DNA of 52,076 nt from CAZFLM01 sp964519955. GTDB taxonomy: Bacteria; Armatimonadota; Chthonomonadetes; Chthonomonadales; CAJBBX01. The stretch covers positions 1-52,076 of the forward strand of contig CAZFLM010000048.1 of NCBI GenBank assembly GCA_964519955.1, in the 5' to 3' direction. The notes beneath the pieces are model-generated. The model saw nothing but the letters and a program-made list of their open reading frames with translations. It had not been told where the DNA came from and made no database searches. Positions 1 to 7,494 of the stretch are shown here, piece by piece. The position numbers and the translations under genes were made by a program. Numbering within the stretch: the first letter of the stretch is position 1; the number at the start of each line of letters is the position of its first letter.

Positions 1-312
1 GTGCATCGTGACGCCCATCGGCTTCTCGATGTACAGCGGCAGCTTCTGCTGGAGGCACCACACCCAGGCGTCGTACAGGATGTTGGGCTGGCCGACAGCG
101 TAGACGGCGTCCGGCGCTACCTCCTCGACCATGCGCCGGTAGTCCGCATACCGCGCCGACACCCCGTACTTGCCCGCCGTCGCGTTCAGCCGCCCCTCGT
201 CGATGTCGCAGATGGCCGCGATGTCGACGTCGTCGAACGAGGCGAGCGAGGGATAGTGCACGGCATTGGCCATGCTCCCCGCCCCGATCATCGCCACACG
301 CACCCGATCCAT
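1..312 (-). CDS. Gfo/Idh/MocA-family NAD(P)-dependent oxidoreductase, N-terminal part
   Basis: The reading frame opens at an ATG at 312 and runs off the window edge, so only the first 104 residues are visible. The N-terminus is a Rossmann nucleotide-binding fold: a glycine motif GAGSMA at residues 10-15, then an acidic residue after the second strand (AICDID). EKP at residues 96-98 is the family's conserved motif, whose Lys is generally involved in catalysis. Family members oxidise or reduce sugars, cyclitols and related compounds; the substrate cannot be read from this fragment. It lies on the same strand as the downstream glycoside-hydrolase-like and radical SAM genes but is separated from them by 263 nt, so it is probably a separate transcription unit. 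Confidence 0.9.
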   Translation of the reverse strand, partial: MDRVRVAMIGAGSMANAVHYPSLASFDDVDIAAICDIDEGRLNATAGKYGVSARYADYRRMVEEVAPDAVYAVGQPNILYDAWVWCLQQKLPLYIEKPMGVTMH

Positions 313-378
313 GGCTGCCTCCCGCATGGTCCGCCGCCATCGCCACAAAGCACCACCAGTAGCACCGCCAAGGGAAGG

Positions 379-437
379 GTTAAGCAATCGCCATCCACGT
401 CCTGCCAGCCCGAAAGATCGCAACGCGATTGCTTAAC
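379..437. repeat. 13-bp inverted repeat with 33-nt loop
   Basis: GTTAAGCAATCGC at 379-391 is perfectly complementary to GCGATTGCTTAAC at 425-437. It lies in the 263-nt gap between the radical SAM gene and the oxidoreductase, both on the minus strand. It could be a terminator-like hairpin for the radical SAM transcript or an operator-like palindrome. There is no U-tract. I see no gene in this gap. Confidence 0.5.
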
Positions 438-575
438 TCCTACGCCTACGACCGGCACGCACCCGTAGGGGCAGAGCATTCGCTTGCATAGCCGAACATT
501 GCGACAACCTACCGCGCGAATGCTGTGCCCTGCCCTTGGTGCCTGGCAACGCCCCGCGCCGCCCCCTAGCGCCCC

Positions 576-1613
576 CTACTCCTCCTCATACACCTCCGCC
601 GGGCCGATGGCGTCGGGGAAGTGCGGGCGGAGGAACTTGCGGACCTCCCAGCAGAGGCCGCACTTCTGCGGGTAGCCGGCGCGCTCCTCGTAGCCGAGCG
701 ACTTGGCCAGTTCCAGCAGCGCCGGCGGGCCGCCGTGGTAGATGGCGTCGACCACCGGGCTGCGGCCCAGGAAGCCGCGCGCCATCAGCCCTGGTACGGG
801 CGTCTCCTTCGCGTTGCCCACGATCACCCCACAGCAGGTCTGCACGTTGCCGTAGGGATCGATGTGGATCTCCCACATGGTCTCAGGCGTGAACTCCTGG
901 GAGCAGTCCACGGTGCCCGCGCCGCCGTGCCACATCTCGTCCTTCAGCTCCGCGATGGGCCGATCCGGGAAGTAGCGGGCCAAATCCTCGCCCGCCCGGC
1001 CGGAGAGCATCGGCGGGTGCGCACGGGTGTGCTGCGCCAGGCGCTCGGGGTCGCGCGCGATCGCGGCAAACTCCTCCACCTCGCCCTCCGCGAAGCCGCC
1101 CGTGATGACGTTCTCCGGGCCAAACACCTCGCGCGCGATGCGGCGGCACCGCCAGAACCGGTCCGGCGGGCACTGCAACTGGTGGTAGGGGTCGGCGCTG
1201 ATGAGCAGGCCGTGAACGCCGGCGTCCTTCAGCTCGCTCAGGCGAGTGCGCACCACACCGTCGTTCACTGCGAAGGTCGCGTTCGTCTCGATGAAGTGGG
1301 GCGCAATGCCCTGCTCGTCCGCACGGCGGCAGATCTCCAGGAGCTGCGGGTAGTAGAGCATCGCCTCGCCGCCCGCGATGTGCACCACGCGATCCGTGGC
1401 GTGGAGCTGCCGCAGGTACTCGACGCAGTCGTCGACGGGCGTGAACACGGCGGGGCGCGTCGGGCTGGAGTTGAAGCAGCAGTGCTTGCAGGCCAGCGTA
1501 CACCGGTACGTGAACAGGATGCCGGCGACGTGCTTCAGCCCGATGGCGCGGGCCACTCCCTCCTCGGCGACGACCTGGGCGACGGGCCGCGGATCGCGTG
1601 CAGGCGCGGTCAT
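576..1613 (-). CDS. Radical SAM protein with extra C-terminal cysteine clusters
   Basis: This 345-residue protein has the canonical CX3CX2C motif (C38, C42, C45 in CTLACKHC) that binds the SAM-cleaving [4Fe-4S] cluster. It is followed by a GGE motif at 81-83 that contacts the SAM amino group. Further cysteines (C237, C260, C261, C318, C321) resemble a SPASM/Twitch-like auxiliary cluster region, typical of peptide- or protein-modifying radical SAM enzymes. The start at 1613 is chosen because the ATG overlaps the stop of the upstream gene (ATGA, 1610-1613), giving translational coupling; the longer frame upstream is only that gene read in another frame. The substrate is unknown. Coupling to a secreted glycoside-hydrolase-like protein hints that this could be its target or pathway partner (inference). 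Confidence 0.85.
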   Translation of the reverse strand: MTAPARDPRPVAQVVAEEGVARAIGLKHVAGILFTYRCTLACKHCCFNSSPTRPAVFTPVDDCVEYLRQLHATDRVVHIAGGEAMLYYPQLLEICRRADEQGIAPHFIETNATFAVNDGVVRTRLSELKDAGVHGLLISADPYHQLQCPPDRFWRCRRIAREVFGPENVITGGFAEGEVEEFAAIARDPERLAQHTRAHPPMLSGRAGEDLARYFPDRPIAELKDEMWHGGAGTVDCSQEFTPETMWEIHIDPYGNVQTCCGVIVGNAKETPVPGLMARGFLGRSPVVDAIYHGGPPALLELAKSLGYEERAGYPQKCGLCWEVRKFLRPHFPDAIGPAEVYEEE

Positions 1614-4600
1614 CTGGCGTCCTCGACGTGCACGGTGGGCGGCGTGGCGATCCGCGCCGCAGCATCGCGAGCGAACCGGGCGTCCGGCGCGCCCGGAGCA
1701 TAGACGTAGGTTAGCGCCACGGTGTCCTGGCTGCCCATCACGAAGCCGATGCCTCCCCAGTTGCCCGAGTCCCAATAGGTGATGCGGGTGCCGGGCGTGC
1801 GCGTCACGCAGGCCTCGGCCCAGTCGTCCGCGTAGACCGCGTACCAGAGCGGCCGGGGCGCCTTGTCCGAGACGTTCTCCGCGTCGCCCTGCCCGTCTAC
1901 CTTCGCCGTGTTGCCGTCGCTATCCACGAAAGTGCCGGGGCGCAGGTAGTAGGCCCGGTGCGCCACGCCGCGCCCGTTCGTGGTCACGGTCAGGCACATC
2001 CGGTCCGGGTACAGCTCGTAGCGCTTCTCGTACGCGATGTCATGGTCCATCTTCCGGCGCACGATGACGACGGTCCTCGCCGGGCCGTTCTCCGCGACGC
2101 GGAACGACTGCATCGCGCCCGATTCCGTGACCCAGCCTGTCTCGCCCGAGCTGTAGATCGCGTTGGCGATGAACGGTTTCTGCGCCGCCCCGTCCCTCAC
2201 CGCGCAGATCCGCACCGGTGCCCCATCCTCGAACGTGACGAGGTACGTGCTGCCGGTGTAGGTGCCGCCGCTCCACGCGGTCCCGAGCTGCGGCAGGAGC
2301 CTGCTGCCCTTGCCTGCCCACCGCACCTCGTAGGTTCGCGACGAGCCCGCCGCGAGCCTGCCTTGCGCGACGAACACGAGCTGCGATCGGCCCTCGGAGT
2401 CTGGCGCGCTCATCTGGGCCGGCACGTCGCGCACCGGCTTGCCCGCTACGTCGCACTCGGCCACGCGCACGGAGGCCCCGTTCACGTCCTCGCCCTCCAG
2501 CGCCACGACGACCGGCTCATCGGTGCGGGTCAGTTCGCCCGCCTCGACGGCGACACGACGCCGCTGGGTCCACGCCCTGGCGCTCTGCGCGAAGGCCATC
2601 TGCTTGGCCGCCGCGTTGTTCGCGGTGCACAGCTCGGCGGCCGTACCGCGAACGAGAACCGTGATCGTGCGGAGCCCGTCCAGCCGCGACGCGTCGAGGG
2701 GCACGCGGACCGTGCGCGACTGCCCGGCGCCCACCGCCACGCGCGCCTGGCCCAGCGGCGTGTCCGTCTGCGCCACGTCTGGGTAGAGCGACACCATGCC
2801 GTTCGCGGCCGCCGCGCCGATGTTGCGCACCGTCACGTTCAGCGCGCCGCCGCTGCGGCTCCCGATCGACACGGTGAGGTCCGCCTTGGCCGCGGCCTTG
2901 CCCGTCAGCAGGTCGAGCGCCGCGCCGTCGGGCAGCGCCTCGCCCAATGCCAGCGCGCCGCCCTGGCGATCAAGCTGCACGGCTCGCACCCGCTCCAGCT
3001 TCTCGTTGAGCAGGTAGACCCGCGTCGCACCGAGGTCCCATGCGTCCACCAGATCGCTGGGGCGCAGCACGGCGGCCACTCGACCGGGACCGACCTGTAC
3101 GCGGACGCGATCGGCGGCGAGGCGGTGCATCGACACATCGCGCCCACCGGCATCCGTGTAGAGGAAGTCCGGTGTCCTCACTGCCGTGGTAGGGCGGGCG
3201 TCCCTGCCCGCCTCCCCGGCGTCCACGCTCATCGCGATCCGCGGGCCGATCGCGTAGTAGCCGTTCGTGGGCAGCGTGTGGCCGACCTTCTGCCCGGGCA
3301 CGCGCAGCTCGTACGGCTTCGCGCCGAAGTTGGCCCACACCTGGGTGCCGTCCGAGAAGCGCGTGTGCTGTACGGCGCGGTCCGGCGTCACGAACTCGTG
3401 CGACACCATCTCCGCCGTGGCGACCGCCTCGTGCAGCTTGCACACGGTGCGGGCGGTCCGAAGCGCCGCCGCGCGGTTCCTGTGCCACCCGCCGTCGTGC
3501 GTGGCCCACCACATCGGCATGGTGCCATAGAGGATGTTGAACGCGTCCTTCTTCGCCCAGTTCTCCGGCGCCGCATCCATCAGGAAGTCGTTCGCGTCGC
3601 CCCAGTACCAGGTCGAGACCACGCAGTCGTGGAACACCAGCTCCCACAGCGGCACGCGGTACTCGTGGCCCGTGTTCCACTTGTCGTGCTGCTCCCAGGT
3701 GTAGGTGCCGTACGGTCCGGAGTACTTCTCATCGCGGTTCTTGGGCCGGATGAGGTGCCCGGCGGGCCACGCGAAGATGTTGCCCGACATCATCCCCTCG
3801 ATGTAGTCCTGGTGCGGCACGCCCCACCAGATGCCGTGCTCGCCGCCGACCACCAGCCCCTGCGAGCGCATGAAGCCCAGCAGCGCGCCGCCGGCCTCGC
3901 GCTTGGCCGCCTTGTCCATCGGGTGCGCCGGGTCGAAGCACTCGTAGAGCCCCTCGGCGGTGGTCACGTCGACGAAGCGGCCCAGGTACGGGTGCGTCTT
4001 CAGCAGCGCGGGCACCACGTTCCTCGCGGCGGCCACCCACTGCGTCGGGCAGCGCTTCATGTACTGCAGCTTGCCGTCATAGGTCAGCCACGCCTTCATC
4101 CGCGAGCCGTCGGCGTTCTGGATCACATCCTCCGGAACGCGCCCGCGGTCGGAGGTCGGCAGCTTGCCCGCCTCGACCGGGAGGATGTCGGTGTAGTTGT
4201 CGTATTCGCTGGTGAGGTAGCCCAGCCCGTTGATGGCCCGCATGTCCGCCGGCGAAGTGCGCCCGTGGATCAGCATCTTGTCGACGCCCGCGCTCTTGGC
4301 CTGCTGAGCGAACGCCAGCGTCGCGTCGCCCCACGCGTCGACCGCGCCGAAGAGCCGTGCGATGTTGGGGTTCTTCTTCAGCTTCTCGGTGAACGGGACG
4401 ACGAGGCCCTGCTTCCGCGCGATCTCGCGGTACGACTTGGCGAGCGCAACGTAGCTGCCCTTGTCGATGAACCGATACAGCACCTTGCGCGCGTAGCCGA
4501 ACGCGCCCTTGGTCGTCTGCCAGTAGACGGAGGGGCAGTGCACCGTGCGCTCGCCCACCTTGTGTGGCAGCATGCGCACCGCGCCGTTGTCACTGGTCTC

Positions 4601-5164
4601 GATAATGAGTGCGTACCCGTCGCCCTTCGCCATGTCCAGCACGCCGACGAAGGGCATGTCCAGCCGGTCCGTGCTGAACCAGGTGCGGAAGTCCGGGTAA
4701 GCGTCGAGCGGGTAAAGGTGCCCGTTCCCATAGTCGGCCACGGCCAGCACGCCGCCGGGCTCGTCCAGCGCGAAGCACGGCAGGAAGTCGAAGTCCACCG
4801 ACTTGCCCGTGCGGTCGGCCCGGTCGCACGTCATGGCGAGGTCCGCGCCGTTGCCCGGGAGCGCCAGCGTGACCGTGGCGGGCAGGGGCTTGTTGTCCAT
4901 CCAGCCGAGGTCGGTCTCAAACGAGAGGGCGTCACCCATCCGCTGCACGGAGCGAAACGCGGCGCGCTTGCCGGTCGGCTGCGCCCACGTACGCTTGGTC
5001 GCCTTGTCGAGCACGGCGATCGCTCCGTTCGGCGGGTCCACCGTGACGCGCAAGCGAGGCGTCTCCATGATCCACGCGTCGCCCTGCTGGCGGATGTCGG
5101 CGCCCCGCGCCCCCGCGCCCGCCAGCAGCAGCACCCCCGCAACGACTATCGCTCTCACGCTCAT
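1610..5164 (-). CDS. Large secreted glycoside-hydrolase-like protein (GH101/GH129-like, tentative)
   Basis: This 1184-residue protein begins with a clear signal peptide (hydrophobic residues 4-20, cleavage expected after ARGA). Residues about 30-230 form a beta-rich N-terminal region, followed by a barrel-like middle segment (about 270-600) rich in Trp, Asp and Glu. It contains DVTTAEG near residue 398, EHGIWWG near 441 and VSTWYWGDAND further on, the style of carbohydrate-active TIM barrels related to GH101/GH129 or DUF5696. That family call is tentative. Residues about 765-850 look like a CARDB-type beta-sandwich (VTVRNIG), and the C-terminal 200 residues are another beta domain. A dispersed repeat is read through in frame near residues 651-661. 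An SD-like GAGGGGG precedes the ATG. It is likely exported to degrade glycans. Confidence 0.7.
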   Translation of the reverse strand: MSVRAIVVAGVLLLAGAGARGADIRQQGDAWIMETPRLRVTVDPPNGAIAVLDKATKRTWAQPTGKRAAFRSVQRMGDALSFETDLGWMDNKPLPATVTLALPGNGADLAMTCDRADRTGKSVDFDFLPCFALDEPGGVLAVADYGNGHLYPLDAYPDFRTWFSTDRLDMPFVGVLDMAKGDGYALIIETSDNGAVRMLPHKVGERTVHCPSVYWQTTKGAFGYARKVLYRFIDKGSYVALAKSYREIARKQGLVVPFTEKLKKNPNIARLFGAVDAWGDATLAFAQQAKSAGVDKMLIHGRTSPADMRAINGLGYLTSEYDNYTDILPVEAGKLPTSDRGRVPEDVIQNADGSRMKAWLTYDGKLQYMKRCPTQWVAAARNVVPALLKTHPYLGRFVDVTTAEGLYECFDPAHPMDKAAKREAGGALLGFMRSQGLVVGGEHGIWWGVPHQDYIEGMMSGNIFAWPAGHLIRPKNRDEKYSGPYGTYTWEQHDKWNTGHEYRVPLWELVFHDCVVSTWYWGDANDFLMDAAPENWAKKDAFNILYGTMPMWWATHDGGWHRNRAAALRTARTVCKLHEAVATAEMVSHEFVTPDRAVQHTRFSDGTQVWANFGAKPYELRVPGQKVGHTLPTNGYYAIGPRIAMSVDAGEAGRDARPTTAVRTPDFLYTDAGGRDVSMHRLAADRVRVQVGPGRVAAVLRPSDLVDAWDLGATRVYLLNEKLERVRAVQLDRQGGALALGEALPDGAALDLLTGKAAAKADLTVSIGSRSGGALNVTVRNIGAAAANGMVSLYPDVAQTDTPLGQARVAVGAGQSRTVRVPLDASRLDGLRTITVLVRGTAAELCTANNAAAKQMAFAQSARAWTQRRRVAVEAGELTRTDEPVVVALEGEDVNGASVRVAECDVAGKPVRDVPAQMSAPDSEGRSQLVFVAQGRLAAGSSRTYEVRWAGKGSRLLPQLGTAWSGGTYTGSTYLVTFEDGAPVRICAVRDGAAQKPFIANAIYSSGETGWVTESGAMQSFRVAENGPARTVVIVRRKMDHDIAYEKRYELYPDRMCLTVTTNGRGVAHRAYYLRPGTFVDSDGNTAKVDGQGDAENVSDKAPRPLWYAVYADDWAEACVTRTPGTRITYWDSGNWGGIGFVMGSQDTVALTYVYAPGAPDARFARDAAARIATPPTVHVEDAR
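3183..3212 (-). repeat. Dispersed palindromic repeat, in-frame copy inside the glycoside-hydrolase-like gene
   Basis: Read on the minus strand, this stretch has the form GGCGGGCAGGGACGCC followed by CGCCCTACCACGGC. It matches the layout of the intergenic copies at 19342 and 24363 (GG.CGGGCA.GGA.GCCC..CC.ACCACGGC). It adds residues AGRDARPTTA to the protein. Because the frame is kept, the copy is tolerated as a linker between beta domains. Confidence 0.5.
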
Positions 5165-5473
5165 GCTCGCCCCCTCTCGTCACGCCGCGCATACCGTTCG
5201 CCCCGCGTGGCCCCTTGTCCTGCGGCAGTGCGGGTACCGGGTATCGGGTATCGGGTACCGGGGGCTGGGTCTCGGGTCCATCCGCCCGACGGTGTCCGCC
5301 GGCGCAGACTCACCCTATCGCCGTTCATCGTTGTGCATCGGTGGACTCAGAACGCCATTGCCGCGACCAAAAGCAGGGCCTCAGGCCCTCGTAGGTATCC
5401 ATGTCACCCTCCGTCATTGAGTCCTTATCGCCGTCCATCGGTGTTCATCGGTGGACTCGGAACGCCGTTGCCG
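5165..5473. other. 309-nt gap holding short repeats, no gene
   Basis: This is the region between the end of rsgA and the start of the glycoside-hydrolase-like gene, both minus. I see no credible coding frame. It carries a run of 7-nt repeats (5232-5279) and two copies of a roughly 48-nt degenerate repeat (5315-5363 and 5426-5473), described separately. Any promoter for the downstream minus-strand gene would be here; none is convincing. Confidence 0.6.
5232..5279. repeat. Heptanucleotide tandem repeat (GGGTATC/GGGTACC)
   Basis: Seven consecutive 7-nt units are visible: GGGTACC, GGGTATC, GGGTATC, GGGTACC, GGGGGCT, GGGTCTC and a partial GGGTCC. The first four are near-perfect and the rest are decayed. 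This is a short tandemly repeated sequence in an intergenic gap. Confidence 0.85.
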
Positions 5474-5503
5474 TTACCCGCGCCCATCTGCGTGCATCTG
5501 CGT
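5315..5503. repeat. Imperfect direct repeats built on CATCGGTG / CATCTGCG units
   Basis: Two copies of about 48 nt (5315-5363 and 5426-5473) share TATCGCCGT, CATCG, TGCATCGGTGGACTC or TTCATCGGTGGACTC, and GAACGCC. A related unit at 5485-5503 (CATCTGCGTGCATCTGCGT) has the same roughly 10-nt periodicity but lies inside the 3' end of rsgA, where it encodes the last residues (METQMHADG). The series therefore appears to extend from the intergenic gap into the gene end. Confidence 0.65.
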
Positions 5504-6829
5504 TTCCATGAACGCCAGCCGATCAAGCGGGAACGCGGGCATCGACAGCGGCCGCACCGCCAGCGAGAGCAGCAGCGCCTCGTTGTCGTCCGACGCGATG
5601 CGGTTGGAGTGGAGGTCGCCGCAGGCCGTGCAGCGGTGGATGACCGCCCACTCGCCGCCCTTGCGCACCCAGACCGCCACCGGTTCCATCGGCCCGTCGC
5701 AGCAGGACGAGCGATCGCCCGGGCGGTGGTCGACGTGCTTGCTCCACAGGCAGTGCGGGCAGTGGTTGCGGTGCGCGGAGCCCAGGTTGCGCGTGGCCAC
5801 GCTCTGGCCGCAGTGCTCGCAGGCGAACGCGCCGGCAGCGTGATGGGCGTCCGGCTCCCCGCCCGTATCGGACATCAGGTCGGGCACCGCCTCGCCGAGC
5901 AGGCGGCAGTAGGTCTCGTAGCGCGCCCGGTTGATGGCGCCCTCGCGCACGCCGCGCCGCACGCCGCAGTCGGGCTCGCGCACGTGCTTGCAGTCGCGGA
6001 AGCGGCAGTCGCCGGCGTGCGCATCGAACTCCGGGAAGTAGCCGGGCAGCTCGTCCGGCGTGATCTTCCACAGGCCGAACTCGCGCACGCCCGGCGTATC
6101 GATAATGCGGCCGCCGCCCGGCAGGTCGAAGAGGCTGGACGAGCTGGTGGTGTGCCGGCCCTTGCCGTACTTCGAGCTGATGGCCGAGGTGGCGAGGTGC
6201 GCGCCGGGCAGCAGCGCCTCGATGAGCGAGGACTTCCCCACGCCGCTGTGCCCGACGAACGCCGAGGTGGCGCCCTCGAGCAGGCCGCGCAGCTCTTCGA
6301 GGCCGCGTCCCGTGCGCGCCGAGCAGGCGACGACCGGCACGCTCATCTCCGCGTAGGGGCGGAGCGTCTCCAGCGCGCGCTGCTCCTGGCCCGCGTCGAG
6401 CAGATCGGCCTTGTTCAGCGCGACGGCAGGCCGTGCCCCGCCTCGCTCGACCGCCACGATGACGCGGTCGATGAGGCGTGGGCGGAGGGGAGGCTCGCGG
6501 CCGGAGACGACGAGCACGACCACGTCGACGTTGGCGACGATGGCGCGCTCGCGGTCCGCGATGTGCGGATCCGGACGCGAGAGGACGGTGCGCCGAGGGA
6601 GAACCTCGACGACCTGGTGGTGGTTGGAATCGAGCCGGCGCAGGACGACCTCGTCGCCGACCGCGAGCGCCGATTGCTGCCGCGAAGCGATCTCGCGCGG
6701 CAGGACACACTCAAGCACCGCGCCATCCGAGATGACACGGCAGGATCCGACTGAGACGAACACGACGACGCCGGAGACGGCCTCCGGCACGAGTACGGCA
6801 GGGGCGGTCTGCCCCGATGGTGCTGTCAA
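5474..6829 (-). CDS. rsgA: Ribosome small subunit-dependent GTPase RsgA fused to a C-terminal RNHCP domain
   Basis: RsgA is a circularly permuted GTPase that helps late 30S ribosome assembly. The order here is as expected: OB-fold N-terminus, NKAD (G4, residues 139-142), then the P-loop GHSGVGKSS (193-201), TSS-rich switch and DTPG (244-247). The zinc site follows (C275, C280, H282, C288). Beyond residue about 330 is an extra module with C337/C340 and the RNHCP signature at 353-358, ending in more Cys pairs (C400, C403); this is the RNHCP domain, of unknown function, making the protein 451 residues against about 300-350 for a typical RsgA. The annotated start is TTG at 6829; an internal GTG a few codons later is possible. 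The extreme C-terminus is encoded by a repeat unit. Confidence 0.93.
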   Translation of the reverse strand: MTAPSGQTAPAVLVPEAVSGVVVFVSVGSCRVISDGAVLECVLPREIASRQQSALAVGDEVVLRRLDSNHHQVVEVLPRRTVLSRPDPHIADRERAIVANVDVVVLVVSGREPPLRPRLIDRVIVAVERGGARPAVALNKADLLDAGQEQRALETLRPYAEMSVPVVACSARTGRGLEELRGLLEGATSAFVGHSGVGKSSLIEALLPGAHLATSAISSKYGKGRHTTSSSSLFDLPGGGRIIDTPGVREFGLWKITPDELPGYFPEFDAHAGDCRFRDCKHVREPDCGVRRGVREGAINRARYETYCRLLGEAVPDLMSDTGGEPDAHHAAGAFACEHCGQSVATRNLGSAHRNHCPHCLWSKHVDHRPGDRSSCCDGPMEPVAVWVRKGGEWAVIHRCTACGDLHSNRIASDDNEALLLSLAVRPLSMPAFPLDRLAFMETQMHADGRG

Positions 6830-7494
6830 CGCTTGGGTCCCCCTTGGACCGTGGCCCGCTCAACAAGGAGCGGCGCCTGTCGGCGAGCCGTGGCTCGCCA
6901 GAGCAGACCGGGGCGCTCGCGCGACGACCCGGCGCGCCTGTGCCCAGCGACTCGATATCGCGGGGCACGCGTCTGCGCCAAAGGCCAAGGGGACAGAAAC
7001 AACAAGGCCACAGCCATGCGGCTGCGGCGGTCGGGAGGGTGCTGCGCGGAACCCACGGACGGCCCAGGCGGGCGTCCGACCGATCCCGGCGGATCTCTCC
7101 GTCGGGTCAGGGCTCCGGCAGGTTGTCCTACGCGATGGCCAGCGGCAGGCGCAGACGCTGCAAGAGGATATGTGCGTTGCCGACAGCGACCATACGTTCC
7201 TCAACTCTCTAGGCAGGCCCAGGCCTGCCACCAGCAGCCTGCCGGGCAGGAAACCCTTTGGGCCGCAGATGCATCTAACTCAGTGGCGCCGCGCTTCAGT
7301 GCGGCACAGCGACGCGGTTGTACCACGGCGCGCCCACGGGTGTCAAGCGCGCGCCGTGGCCATTTGCTTGATTCGGCACATCGAAACGGTTACAATGTGG
7401 CCGCGTTCGCACGTACATAAGACGGCGCGGTCGCCAGGCGGTTTCGCAAAATGGCGACGCGTTCGTGCGCGCGCCTGAAGGAAGGTGATCCTCC
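6830..7494. other. 665-nt non-coding gap between divergent genes
   Basis: No frame here looks coding on composition or homology. Contents: a perfect 8-bp palindrome with a 2-nt centre (GGCGAGCC/GGCTCGCC, 6882-6899), a similar one (GGCAGGCC/GGCCTGCC, 7212-7229), and a strong plus-strand promoter at 7368-7396. I looked for RNase P, SRP, tmRNA and 6S RNA signatures and did not find a convincing one. An unrecognised structured RNA remains possible. Confidence 0.5.
7368..7396 (+). promoter_or_regulatory. Sigma70-type promoter for the TPR gene pair
   Basis: TTGATT (7368-7373) and TACAAT (7391-7396) are separated by exactly 17 nt. They lie about 100 nt upstream of the zinc-ribbon/TPR gene start at 7495, leaving a leader of roughly 90 nt. 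Confidence 0.75.

Noticed and set aside
1958..6754. 1598-residue plus-strand open frame
   Set aside because: Antisense shadow of the glycoside-hydrolase-like and rsgA genes, Arg/His/Ala-rich, no start signal or domain.
7100..7180. Possible SRP RNA fragment (GTCAGG.. TCCGG.. AGG)
   Set aside because: The highly conserved SRP core GGAAGG.AGCA is missing and the surrounding bases do not fold in the known way.
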